From NCBI RefSeq assembly GCF_021404405.1, contig NZ_JABFTV010000008.1, forward strand, positions 222,905 through 286,904: 64,000 nt of DNA, given 5' to 3'. The notes beneath the pieces were generated by a model that had not been told where the DNA came from, did no database searches, and was given only the letters and a program-made list of their open reading frames with translations. The DNA comes from Billgrantia aerodenitrificans. Its GTDB lineage: Bacteria > Pseudomonadota > Gammaproteobacteria > Pseudomonadales > Halomonadaceae. Each line of letters opens with the position of its first letter. Within the stretch, counting starts at the first letter, position 1. The translations under genes and the position numbers were made by a program. Positions 18,231 through 25,909 of this stretch are shown piece by piece.

Positions 18231-18461
18231 TCACTTTCTTCCTGCCGTCCACTTCAAAAATCTTGGCGGATATCCTTTCAACAAAATAACTAGTGAAACA
18301 TACAAAAATAGCCCTACAACCGCAACAAAGATCAACATTTGAGCATGAGCCCCTTCATCACGTCCAAATGCAAGAATCCCCAGAAGAGCTATAAGACAAA
18401 AAGAAGAAATCAGACCGCAAAGCAGCCTGTAAAACCAGCCCAATTTCTTTAGCTCACCCAC
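18231..18461 (-). CDS. Small two-helix membrane protein in Rhs island
   Basis: A 76-residue protein with two hydrophobic helices (LLCGLISSFCLIALLGILAF and MLIFVAVVGLFLYVSLVIL) and a basic C-terminus. I chose GTG 18461 because GAGGGA lies about nine bases upstream; an earlier GTG at 18470 overlaps that site. It has no recognisable family. It belongs to the AT-rich run of small genes following the Rhs toxin. Confidence 0.5.
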   Translation of the reverse strand: MGELKKLGWFYRLLCGLISSFCLIALLGILAFGRDEGAHAQMLIFVAVVGLFLYVSLVILLKGYPPRFLKWTAGRK

Positions 18462-18514
18462 ACCCGGCACTCCCTCTTACGTTTAAATGTTGTGCATTGA
18501 ACCATAGCACCGAA

Positions 18515-18775
18515 CTAGGGGTGGTAATACTGCAGCGATATTATAAGCGACATGAAAGACGATGTATAAAAGCCAAGAAACACCGTACTTATTAAACTTT
18601 TCCTCATCTTCGGTCTCCCACAAAACATAGGGACAAAAATCAAAGCAGTTAGGAAAATAGCCAGCCAATAATTGAAAAGATATATATTTATCGGAGCGGA
18701 TACAATCGCCGCCGCAAGAAATATGGCTAAATATCTACCACCGCTCAGCTTTCCTTTACCTACCGCTCGCTCCAT
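18515..18775 (-). CDS. Small membrane protein in Rhs island
   Basis: An 86-residue hydrophobic protein with about three membrane segments (YLAIFLAAAIVSAPINIYLF, LAIFLTALIFVPMF, STVFLGFYTSSFMSLIISL). I selected ATG 18775 (MERAVGKGKLSGG), which has TAGGTG upstream, rather than 18817, which overlaps the preceding gene. No family is recognised. It is second after the toxin tip and could belong to the immunity function. Confidence 0.5.
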   Translation of the reverse strand: MERAVGKGKLSGGRYLAIFLAAAIVSAPINIYLFNYWLAIFLTALIFVPMFCGRPKMRKSLISTVFLGFYTSSFMSLIISLQYYHP

Positions 18776-18813
18776 GCAATCACACCTACTTTCTACAGCG
18801 CCATAATTATTTA

Positions 18814-19140
18814 TCACCTTATCTCTATGAGCATGCCAGCTTCAAAAATAAGAGCCACTTCATTAACCATAATTATATTTTCTCGAGGGATCTCCTTATA
18901 GATTAATCTCCCTTCTCCTTGCTTAGACGCCTCCTCCAGCTTTGAAAATACAGCATCCTTGGATAATCCCATCCACTCGTTTTCCAAAAGCAAGACCAAA
19001 GCATCAGAGTTTTGCTTTAGCAAGTCGTAGCTACTTTGCAAATATGAATGCGAGACCCTTGCATTAACTAGTAACACAATGACCGCACAAAGCGCAATTA
19101 TCGAAAGGGCGAGAGAAACAATCAGCATAGGATATCTCAT
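18814..19140 (-). CDS. Probable cognate immunity protein of the Rhs toxin
   Basis: A 108-residue protein with one N-terminal membrane segment (about residues 4-25) followed by a soluble domain containing LLENEWMGLSKDAVFSKLEEAS and EVALIFEAGMLIEI. Its ATG begins two bases after the VgrG-Rhs stop codon, the tightest spacing in the island and the standard place for the cognate immunity gene. The architecture (membrane anchor plus a short domain ending in two strands with 'F..G.L' ) resembles the Imm58-type immunity family, but I recognise this only loosely. A periplasm-facing anchored domain would fit a toxin that acts in the periplasm. Confidence 0.65.
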   Translation of the reverse strand: MRYPMLIVSLALSIIALCAVIVLLVNARVSHSYLQSSYDLLKQNSDALVLLLENEWMGLSKDAVFSKLEEASKQGEGRLIYKEIPRENIIMVNEVALIFEAGMLIEIR

Positions 19141-19142
19141 AT

Positions 19143-22100
19143 CTATTGACCCGCAGAAATGGCTTCATTAGCGAATGTTCTACAATGATTAGGCGACAGG
19201 GGACTCCAGCTATAAGCCGGCCTCCCGGGATTATTGGCAAAATTTTCTATATGCCTATACATTTCTTCGATGTCTACGTCTGAGAAACAAGTCATCTCAA
19301 CTCTAGTTCCTCTTCCTGCACTTTCCGACAGAGCACGCCTTAGTTGATCCAAAGACTCACTTGTAGGATCACCACCTTCTGTCAATGTAAGATCAGGTAC
19401 GGTAATCGTCCTTATGTTCCCTTGTGCGGCCGGAAGGCGTTCTCCTATTACCCCTCGCCCATCAGGAGCGTATCTCCCAAACTCATAATACTGCGTCTTT
19501 CCCTGAGCATCATACCCTAGCACACCTGCATGCCCCCCTAACCAAGTTGAGCTAAATCCGAGGCCAGTATTGATAGGGTAATCGGGGAACAGCACGTAGC
19601 AGCCTGCCAACCCCAGCGGATCCACCATCCCGGTCGGGTTGCTGACGTAACCATACAGGTTGGTACCGCCGTTCAGGCCAATCGGGTCCTGGTTGATGTA
19701 CCGGCCCTGCTGCGGGTCGTAGTAGCGGTGGCGGTTGTAGTACAGCCCACTCTCTTCATCAAGCCACTGGCCTTGGAAGCGGATGGGCTGGGCGGTGCGG
19801 CCCTGTTCGTTGGTGACCGCGGCCCAGTCGTCAGGCTGGGCTTGCCATAGGGTGTCGCCCCGGGGCGTGACGAGCTGCATGGGTGTGCCCAGGGCATCGG
19901 TGACGTAGGCACTGATCTGCTTGGCTGCGCCATCACCGGCCTGGTCGATTCGGAGCATGGGCACGAAGCTGCCGGGCTCGTAGACTACGGTGGTTCGGTG
20001 GCGCTCTTTCGCTTCGTGCACCAGCCGGTCGCCATCCCAGCCGTAGTGGGTGGTGGCGGTGGTGCCGTTGGCGTGATGGACGGTCTTGCTGATGCGCCGC
20101 CCCAGGGCGTCGTAGCGGTAGCGGGCTTCTTCGGTCGCTCCCTGGGCGCTGGTACGGGTCAACCGTACCAGGCGGTTGGCACCGTCGTAGCCCAGGCTGA
20201 GCCGCTCGCCATTGGAAGTCTCGCGCTCGATCAGGTTGCCGGCGCCATCGTGACGGTAGCGGGTGCCGTCGAGCTGGGTCAGGCGGTTGTCGGGCTGAGC
20301 GCTGGCTTGGCCTTCGAGGCGGTTGCCGGCGGCATCCACCGGGTAGCGGTGGGCACGGTCGCCGTGCTGACTGGCGATCAGGCGCCCCGCCGCGTCATAG
20401 CTATAGGCGATGACCGGGCTGACACTGCCCTGGCTGCGGAAGCTGAGCCGCCCGAGGGCGTCGTAGCGGTAGTGCTGCTCGCCTTTGGCGCTGCCAGGGC
20501 CGCGCAGGCTGAGGTGATCCAGTTGGCCAAGTGCCGTGTAGCCACGCTCGAGGATCAGCGGTTGGGGCTGGTCGGCGCTACTCAGGCGGCGCTGGGTTTC
20601 ACGGTGCAGGGCATCGGGTTCGAGGGCGAGTTCGAGACCCAGGCCTGGGGCGCTGAGGCCGTGCAGGTGGCCGCTGCCGTAGGTGTGCCAGGCGAGTTCG
20701 GGCAGATCGCCATAGCGGCTGGCCTGGGGCGCACCGGTGGCGGTCAGGCGTTGCTGGTGCTGCCATTGCCAGGCGGCTACGTCGCCATCGGCATGATGCC
20801 GCTGCCGCTCCCCGATGGGACGACCGGCGACGTCGTAGGCGAAGGAGACCTCGCTCTCAGGATTGACGACACCAGCCAGCTGGCCGTCGGCGCGCCACTG
20901 ATAGCGCTCGGTGCTGGCCGGGGCCGAATCGGTTGCGGGCAGGTGGCGAGCGATCAGGCGACCGCTGGCATCGAACTCGTAGTGAACGGCTAGCGGCTGC
21001 CCGTCGGGGCCGAGCCGGTGAGCTTCGGTACGTGCGCTCAACTGGCCTGCGGCGTCGTAGGCGTAGCGCTGCTCGCGGCCGTCCGGGCCGGTCTCGCTGA
21101 CGAGACGATCCATCTCGTCATACTCGAAGCGGTAGCTGGCGCCGTTGGCCAGGGTCAGTTCACTGAGTCGGCCAGCTTCGTCGTAGGCGTAATGCTCGCG
21201 GCCGCCGTCGGCGTCGATTCGCAGTACAGGACGACCGTGGGCGTCGTAGTGGAATTGTTGCCGGTAGCCTTGAGGCCCCTCTTGCTCGACGAGCCTGCCC
21301 TGCAGGTCGTGGTGATGTTGCCAGCGGCTGCCGTCAGGCAGTTGGGTGGCGATGCGCCGGCCCATCTCGTCGTGGGTGGTGCGGGTGGTTTCACCCAGAG
21401 CGTTGGTTACGGCCAGCAGGTGGCCACAGCTATCGTAGTCGTAGCGGGTGGTCTGGGCCGAACAGTCGGTCTCGGCGATGAGCTGGCCAAGGGCGTTCCA
21501 TTCGAGTCGGCGAGTACTACCGCCGGCGTCGGTGACGGCGGTGGGACGATCAGGCAGCGTTTCGCTCCCAAAGGCGAAGGTGGTGGTGCCCTCGGGGCCG
21601 GTGACACGAATGAGGTTGCCGCGGGCATCGCGCTCGAGCTGCCAACGATGGTTTTCCGGGCCGGCCACGGCAATGGGCTGCCCTTGCGCGTCGCGGGTAA
21701 TGGCCCAGCGGCTGCCGTCGGGGCCTATCTGAGCGATGACCTGCCCGCTTTTATCACGATCAAGCGCGGTCTCGCGACCGAGCGGATCGACGGTGGCGAT
21801 GCGCTGCCCGGCGTGATCGTAGCGGTATTGAATGACCGAGCCATCGGCACGGGTGTGAGCCGTCCAGCGCTGGCCGGGGCCAGTGCCGCTGAAGTGGTAG
21901 CGCTCCTCGCGGCCGAGGCTGTCGGTCACCAAGGTGTGGTCTGGATGGTAGGCGTAGGTACGCGTCAGCCCACCGCTCTCCTCCTGGGCGATGACCCGGC
22001 CTTCCGGGGCATAGCGATCCCAGGTGTAGCGGGCTTCGATACCGCCGGGCACACGGTGAGCCGTGAGCATGTGGTCCTGCCACTCGAATTCGCGTACGAC

Positions 22101-24950
22101 CTCGCCATGACGCAGCTGCACGCTGATCAGATCGCCTTCGGGGCTGTAGGCATAGCGCACCAGCCAGTCGTCCTGGGGGCTGCCATCGGCCTCACGCACC
22201 AGGCGTACGCCACTGAGGCGCTGGCCGCTGTCCTGCTCGCTCGCCGGCAGCAGCGCTTCGTAGTCGAAGTGGAAGTGGCGCCCGGCGCTGTCCTCGACCT
22301 GGACGAGCAGCTCGGCTTCCCAGCGATAGGTGGTGGCGTAGCCGTTGCGGTCCAGTTCCTGGGCAAGGCGCCAGGTGGTCGATGCTTCCTGCGTCGGTGC
22401 GAAGACATAGTAGAGGTCACCATCGCTCAGCACGATGGTCTGCGGGTCGTGGCGCAGGGCTTCGGGCAGAGCCGCCCAGCGGGCGCTTTCGCCATCCTTG
22501 CCCGCTTCCAGCTCGGTCGGCTCGCCACCGCGCCGCAGCCATAGCTGCTCGGTGGGCGAGTAGCGCGACTGACCCGGCGCCAGGGCGCCGAAGGTGATGT
22601 CGCGGCCCTGAGCATCGTGGATCACGCAGGCATCGTCGCGCAGGCTGAGCGAGAGGCCGTCACCGGGTACCGACCACCCCTGCCCCAGCACGCCGATACG
22701 GGCGTTGGCGGAGAGGTAGCCGCGCGAGAACACGAAGGGCCGCGGTGCCGGCAAGGCGAAGTCGGTTTCCGCGGGCAGCAGCTTGGCGCCCAGTAGCGGA
22801 TTGACCGGGCTGCCCACGGCAGGCGCACAGGCGCTGCAGCGGTTGGCCAAGCCTTCGAGCATGGCGGGATTGCCGAGATCCAGCAGATTGCCTAGCTGAG
22901 AGAACAAGCCGGCACCGACCGATTTGAGCGTCACGTCCTCGCTGGCTTCCGGCGTGGTGGCACCCGGCAGCAGCGCCGCCGCTGTGGCTTGCCCGCTCCC
23001 CGAGCCGGGGCTGCCGCCGGAGTTGATCTTGACCTGGGCGCCGACGATGGTGATGCCGCTGGGGTCGAGCTTGAGGAAGCTGCCGCCGGCCTTGAGGGTG
23101 ATCTCGGCGCCGGCGTCGATCACGGTCTTGCTGCCGGCCTTGTGGTGGATCTCCTGGCCGGCTTCGACGAGCTGGGCGCGGGCGGTCTTTTCGTGGCGCG
23201 TGGTACCGACGATGAGGTGGTCGTCGCCGTCGACCTTGAGGTGACGCTGGCCGCGCACGGTGAGGTGGTCGTCGGCGTGGATCTCGCTGATGCGGTTGCG
23301 GTGCACGGTGAGGTGGCTGTCGTTGCCGATCTCTTCGGTGCGGTCGTTGTGGGTCAGCAGTTCCAGGTCTTTCTGGGCATGGAGCCAGATCTGTTCCTGA
23401 CCGGCTTCGTCCTCCAGGCGCAGTTCGTTGAAGCCTTCGCCTTGGTGACTCTGGGTGCGGATGACGGTACGGGTCTTGTTCGCCGGCAGTTCGTAGGGCG
23501 GTGTGCTGACGGCGTTGTAGATTCGCCCGGTGATCAGCGGCTGATCGGGGTCGCCCTCCAGGTAGCTGACGAGGATCTCATGGCCAATCCGCGGAATCGC
23601 CATGCTGCCGTAGCCGCCGCCGGCCCAGTCCTGGCTGACACGAATCCAAGCACTCGCTGTTTCATTAGGCTCAGCGTAGCGATCCCAAGGGAACTGCACC
23701 TTGACCCGGCCGTGCTCGTCGCAGTAGATCTCTTCACCTTCAGGACCGACGACGAAGGCGATCTGAGGGCCGTCGACCCGAGGGCGGGGCTTGGGCTCGG
23801 GGCGCCAGGCCTGGTCGGCGGGCATCAGGACCAGCTCGTTGTGGTACTGGGTCATGGCTTCCGAGCCTGCCCGACCCCGCAGGCCATCACTTTGATCGGT
23901 TTGCTCGCTTCCCTGAACGAAGCCGTCCTCTTCCAGCGCCTGGCGCTGCTTGCCGTGGTGAATGACGCCGAGCACCTGCCAGTCGCGGTTGAGGTCATCC
24001 AGATCGTGGTCGGTGAGCGTGAACCGGGTGCCCGGGGCGAGTTCGGGCAGGTCGCTCTCTGCGTCGGCGGTGTTGGCGCCGCGGCGCAGCGCTTCGAGGC
24101 GAATGCGGGTGAAGGCCTGGCCGGAGGCGTCGGCCTTGTAGCGCCCGGGGTAGTCGTAGTGCTCGTAGTCGCTTCGCTGGCCGTGAGCTTCAAGATCGCG
24201 TGCGGCGTGGTCGTGCAGTTGTCCGTAAGCAGGTTTCTTGAACGAGTAGTCCTTGAGCGTGGCCGAGGCCGGGGCGACCCGGGCATGCTGCTGCAGCTTA
24301 CGCACGTGACGCGCCGGTGGTGTGCCCCCGGCGCGGCCGTGGTAGGTGCGCTCGCCCAGGTGGCTCAGCACCTGGGGCGCATCGGCGAACACCAGGCGGT
24401 GGGCGGCGCGGGCCTCCTCGTCGCTACCGACCTCGAAGAACTCATGGAAGTAGAACAGCCCCTCTTCGGCGGCCAGGCGCTCGACGAAGGCGAGATCGTC
24501 TTCACGGTACTGGGTAAGGTACTCCCGAGGCTCGGGTTCACGGGTGGCGGCGAAGGCGAGATCGGTCAGGCCGTGCTCGTCGCACAGGGTGTTGAGCACC
24601 GTGAGCGGCGAGACCTCCTGGAAGATGCGCGAGTTCTGGCGCAGGCCGAGGCGCCACAGGGCGGGACGGATCTCGACCCGGTAGAAGGTGTGGCGGTGGC
24701 CGCGGTCGCCACGGGCGAACTCGCTGACGATGCCGTTCACCTGGCGCAGCATCTCGTCGTCCTGCCAGATCGTCAGGGTGGCCTCGCGGTCGAGAATGTC
24801 GCGAGCAGAGAGGCTGCCGTTACGGCTGGCGAAGCGCACCGTGAGCTCGAAGGGGGCGGAGAGCCGTTCCCGGTGGGTGAACTCGATGACCGCCAGGCCC
24901 TCGGTATCGGGCAAGGTCAGAGTGAAATGCAAACCGGTGGCCTTGGCCAT
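19143..24950 (-). CDS. VgrG-Rhs fusion, type VI secretion spike with C-terminal toxin
   Basis: A 1935-residue protein. Residues about 1-560 are VgrG (gp27/gp5-like): FTLTLPDTEGLAVIEFTHRE, then the OB/needle part with WIRVSQDWAGGGYGSMAIPR and GDPDQPLITGRIYNA, then a DUF2345-like beta tail rich in H-D-H repeats. From about 700 comes the Rhs shell: a PVNP-type DUF6531 start (VGSPVNPLLGAKLL) and many YD repeats. The core ends at about 1780 with the motif RYYDPQQGRYINQDPIGL and a final DPLGL. The remaining ~154 residues are the variable, AT-rich toxin. It holds GGHAGVLGYDAQGKTQYYEFGRY with a His (near 1807) and SPNHCRTFANEA with a Cys (near 1923). That His-then-Cys order is typical of permuted papain-fold hydrolases. 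ATG 24950 follows GGGAGG; the open frame upstream to 25151 lacks homology. It would be carried on the T6SS tip; no other T6SS gene is in the window. Confidence 0.92.
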   Translation of the reverse strand: MAKATGLHFTLTLPDTEGLAVIEFTHRERLSAPFELTVRFASRNGSLSARDILDREATLTIWQDDEMLRQVNGIVSEFARGDRGHRHTFYRVEIRPALWRLGLRQNSRIFQEVSPLTVLNTLCDEHGLTDLAFAATREPEPREYLTQYREDDLAFVERLAAEEGLFYFHEFFEVGSDEEARAAHRLVFADAPQVLSHLGERTYHGRAGGTPPARHVRKLQQHARVAPASATLKDYSFKKPAYGQLHDHAARDLEAHGQRSDYEHYDYPGRYKADASGQAFTRIRLEALRRGANTADAESDLPELAPGTRFTLTDHDLDDLNRDWQVLGVIHHGKQRQALEEDGFVQGSEQTDQSDGLRGRAGSEAMTQYHNELVLMPADQAWRPEPKPRPRVDGPQIAFVVGPEGEEIYCDEHGRVKVQFPWDRYAEPNETASAWIRVSQDWAGGGYGSMAIPRIGHEILVSYLEGDPDQPLITGRIYNAVSTPPYELPANKTRTVIRTQSHQGEGFNELRLEDEAGQEQIWLHAQKDLELLTHNDRTEEIGNDSHLTVHRNRISEIHADDHLTVRGQRHLKVDGDDHLIVGTTRHEKTARAQLVEAGQEIHHKAGSKTVIDAGAEITLKAGGSFLKLDPSGITIVGAQVKINSGGSPGSGSGQATAAALLPGATTPEASEDVTLKSVGAGLFSQLGNLLDLGNPAMLEGLANRCSACAPAVGSPVNPLLGAKLLPAETDFALPAPRPFVFSRGYLSANARIGVLGQGWSVPGDGLSLSLRDDACVIHDAQGRDITFGALAPGQSRYSPTEQLWLRRGGEPTELEAGKDGESARWAALPEALRHDPQTIVLSDGDLYYVFAPTQEASTTWRLAQELDRNGYATTYRWEAELLVQVEDSAGRHFHFDYEALLPASEQDSGQRLSGVRLVREADGSPQDDWLVRYAYSPEGDLISVQLRHGEVVREFEWQDHMLTAHRVPGGIEARYTWDRYAPEGRVIAQEESGGLTRTYAYHPDHTLVTDSLGREERYHFSGTGPGQRWTAHTRADGSVIQYRYDHAGQRIATVDPLGRETALDRDKSGQVIAQIGPDGSRWAITRDAQGQPIAVAGPENHRWQLERDARGNLIRVTGPEGTTTFAFGSETLPDRPTAVTDAGGSTRRLEWNALGQLIAETDCSAQTTRYDYDSCGHLLAVTNALGETTRTTHDEMGRRIATQLPDGSRWQHHHDLQGRLVEQEGPQGYRQQFHYDAHGRPVLRIDADGGREHYAYDEAGRLSELTLANGASYRFEYDEMDRLVSETGPDGREQRYAYDAAGQLSARTEAHRLGPDGQPLAVHYEFDASGRLIARHLPATDSAPASTERYQWRADGQLAGVVNPESEVSFAYDVAGRPIGERQRHHADGDVAAWQWQHQQRLTATGAPQASRYGDLPELAWHTYGSGHLHGLSAPGLGLELALEPDALHRETQRRLSSADQPQPLILERGYTALGQLDHLSLRGPGSAKGEQHYRYDALGRLSFRSQGSVSPVIAYSYDAAGRLIASQHGDRAHRYPVDAAGNRLEGQASAQPDNRLTQLDGTRYRHDGAGNLIERETSNGERLSLGYDGANRLVRLTRTSAQGATEEARYRYDALGRRISKTVHHANGTTATTHYGWDGDRLVHEAKERHRTTVVYEPGSFVPMLRIDQAGDGAAKQISAYVTDALGTPMQLVTPRGDTLWQAQPDDWAAVTNEQGRTAQPIRFQGQWLDEESGLYYNRHRYYDPQQGRYINQDPIGLNGGTNLYGYVSNPTGMVDPLGLAGCYVLFPDYPINTGLGFSSTWLGGHAGVLGYDAQGKTQYYEFGRYAPDGRGVIGERLPAAQGNIRTITVPDLTLTEGGDPTSESLDQLRRALSESAGRGTRVEMTCFSDVDIEEMYRHIENFANNPGRPAYSWSPLSPNHCRTFANEAISAGQ

Positions 24951-25162
24951 GTCGCCTCCCTGCGGCTGGAAGTACTCGATGTTATTGGTCGTTTTGCGTA
25001 TACGCGCATTTTCGCGCAGCAAAGCATACCAATCGCAGCCAGGCGTATCTGTGGCGCTTCGCTGATAAGAATGTAAGAAATAGCTTACAAAGGAGAGTGA
25101 GTGCCGCCGGCCGACCGAACCACACGACTGCGTATGTTGTACTGACGACAAGCAAGAGAAAC

Positions 25163-25200
25163 GAAAAACCCCTGAGTCAGGTGGGCTGGCTCAGGGGCTT
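25163..25200 (-). terminator. Terminator hairpin after the VapA-like gene
   Basis: Stem of AGCCCCTGAG type (CCCCTGAG pairing with CTCAGGGG) with a T run on the minus strand, 32 bp after the stop of the VapA-like gene. It is nearly the same sequence as the hairpin at 16302-16337. Confidence 0.75.
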
Positions 25201-25231
25201 GGTCAATGCAAATACCGTCTCTCAATCGTTC

Positions 25232-25672
25232 TCAATGCCACTTTCCTTTGCCACCTCCAACACCGGTGACGGTGGAAACTGCCCCCGACTGGAAGTGGCC
25301 CAGCAGTTTGCTGTGGCTGTCGAAGAACAGGATGCTCAGGTAGACCGGTGTGCCTTGGAACTCGAAGCTCACGGTGTCGCGATAGAGCCGCTCGAGGTCG
25401 TTGGTGTAGACGTGCCCGAAGAGTGCGCCGCCGCCCGGTGAGGAGGCGCCTCCAGCATTGCCGTCGAAGGTCTTGCCGCCATTGGTGATATTGACCTGGA
25501 ACTTCAGATAGAAGATCAGGCTGGCCACGCTGCCGTTGGCGGGATAGGCCGTTTCGGAAGCAACCAGTGTCTGGGCGACATCGTCGATCTTCTCGGGCTC
25601 GAGCTTGCCATGCATGGCGACACGGAAGTCGTGGGCGATCAGCTGCTTGTCGATGGTTTGCGGAGCGTTCAT
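25232..25672 (-). CDS. VapA-like protein (Rhodococcus equi virulence-associated protein fold)
   Basis: A 146-residue protein without a signal peptide. Its C-terminal ~100 residues match the compact beta-barrel of the Rhodococcus equi Vap proteins. The match includes a glycine-rich GGGALFGHVYTNDLERLYRD, then VYLSILFFDSHSKLLGHFQ and the closing SGAVSTVTGVGGGKGKW. The aligned LGHFQxGxVSxVxGxGGGxGxW signature is the hallmark of that family (recognised from memory). VapA in R. equi alters phagosome maturation, but homologues occur in diverse bacteria with unknown roles. The ATG is preceded by GAGGT. It is divergent from a FAD oxidoreductase, with GGTATCAC repeats between, and ends at a terminator hairpin. 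Confidence 0.7.
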   Translation of the reverse strand: MNAPQTIDKQLIAHDFRVAMHGKLEPEKIDDVAQTLVASETAYPANGSVASLIFYLKFQVNITNGGKTFDGNAGGASSPGGGALFGHVYTNDLERLYRDTVSFEFQGTPVYLSILFFDSHSKLLGHFQSGAVSTVTGVGGGKGKWH

Positions 25673-25674
25673 GG

Positions 25675-25838
25675 GGTGATACCTCGTATGTTGTTCTGGA
25701 AATGGCGGTCGGACCTCGACCGCGGCTTACTGCCCCAGTCATTCCAGTTGAGGAATCTCATACCGACCGCATCAGCTCGGTATCACCACGAACGCCGGTA
25801 TCAGCCCCACGAAGCGCAACGGATCACTTCGGTATCAC
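25675..25838. promoter_or_regulatory. GGTATCAC repeats between VapA-like and FAD-oxidoreductase genes
   Basis: The octamer GGTATCAC occurs at 25779-25786 and 25831-25838, with GGTATCAG at 25797-25804, and in reverse as GTGATACC at 25676-25683. Four copies in 165 bp of a divergent intergenic region suggest a shared operator, perhaps for the large HTH regulator encoded at 27560-30715. No binding data; the copies are not evenly spaced. Confidence 0.35.
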
Positions 25839-25909
25839 CTCGTCTCACCCCCTTGGTTACACCATCCTCTTGAGGGATTCTTAGGAAAACAACGACTGGG
25901 GGCGTCATC

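Noticed and set aside
21018..25076. Two long plus-strand open frames (508 and 695 codons) opposite the VgrG-Rhs gene
   Set aside because: They mirror the YD repeats and VgrG codons on the other strand; no start signal, domain or composition of a real protein.
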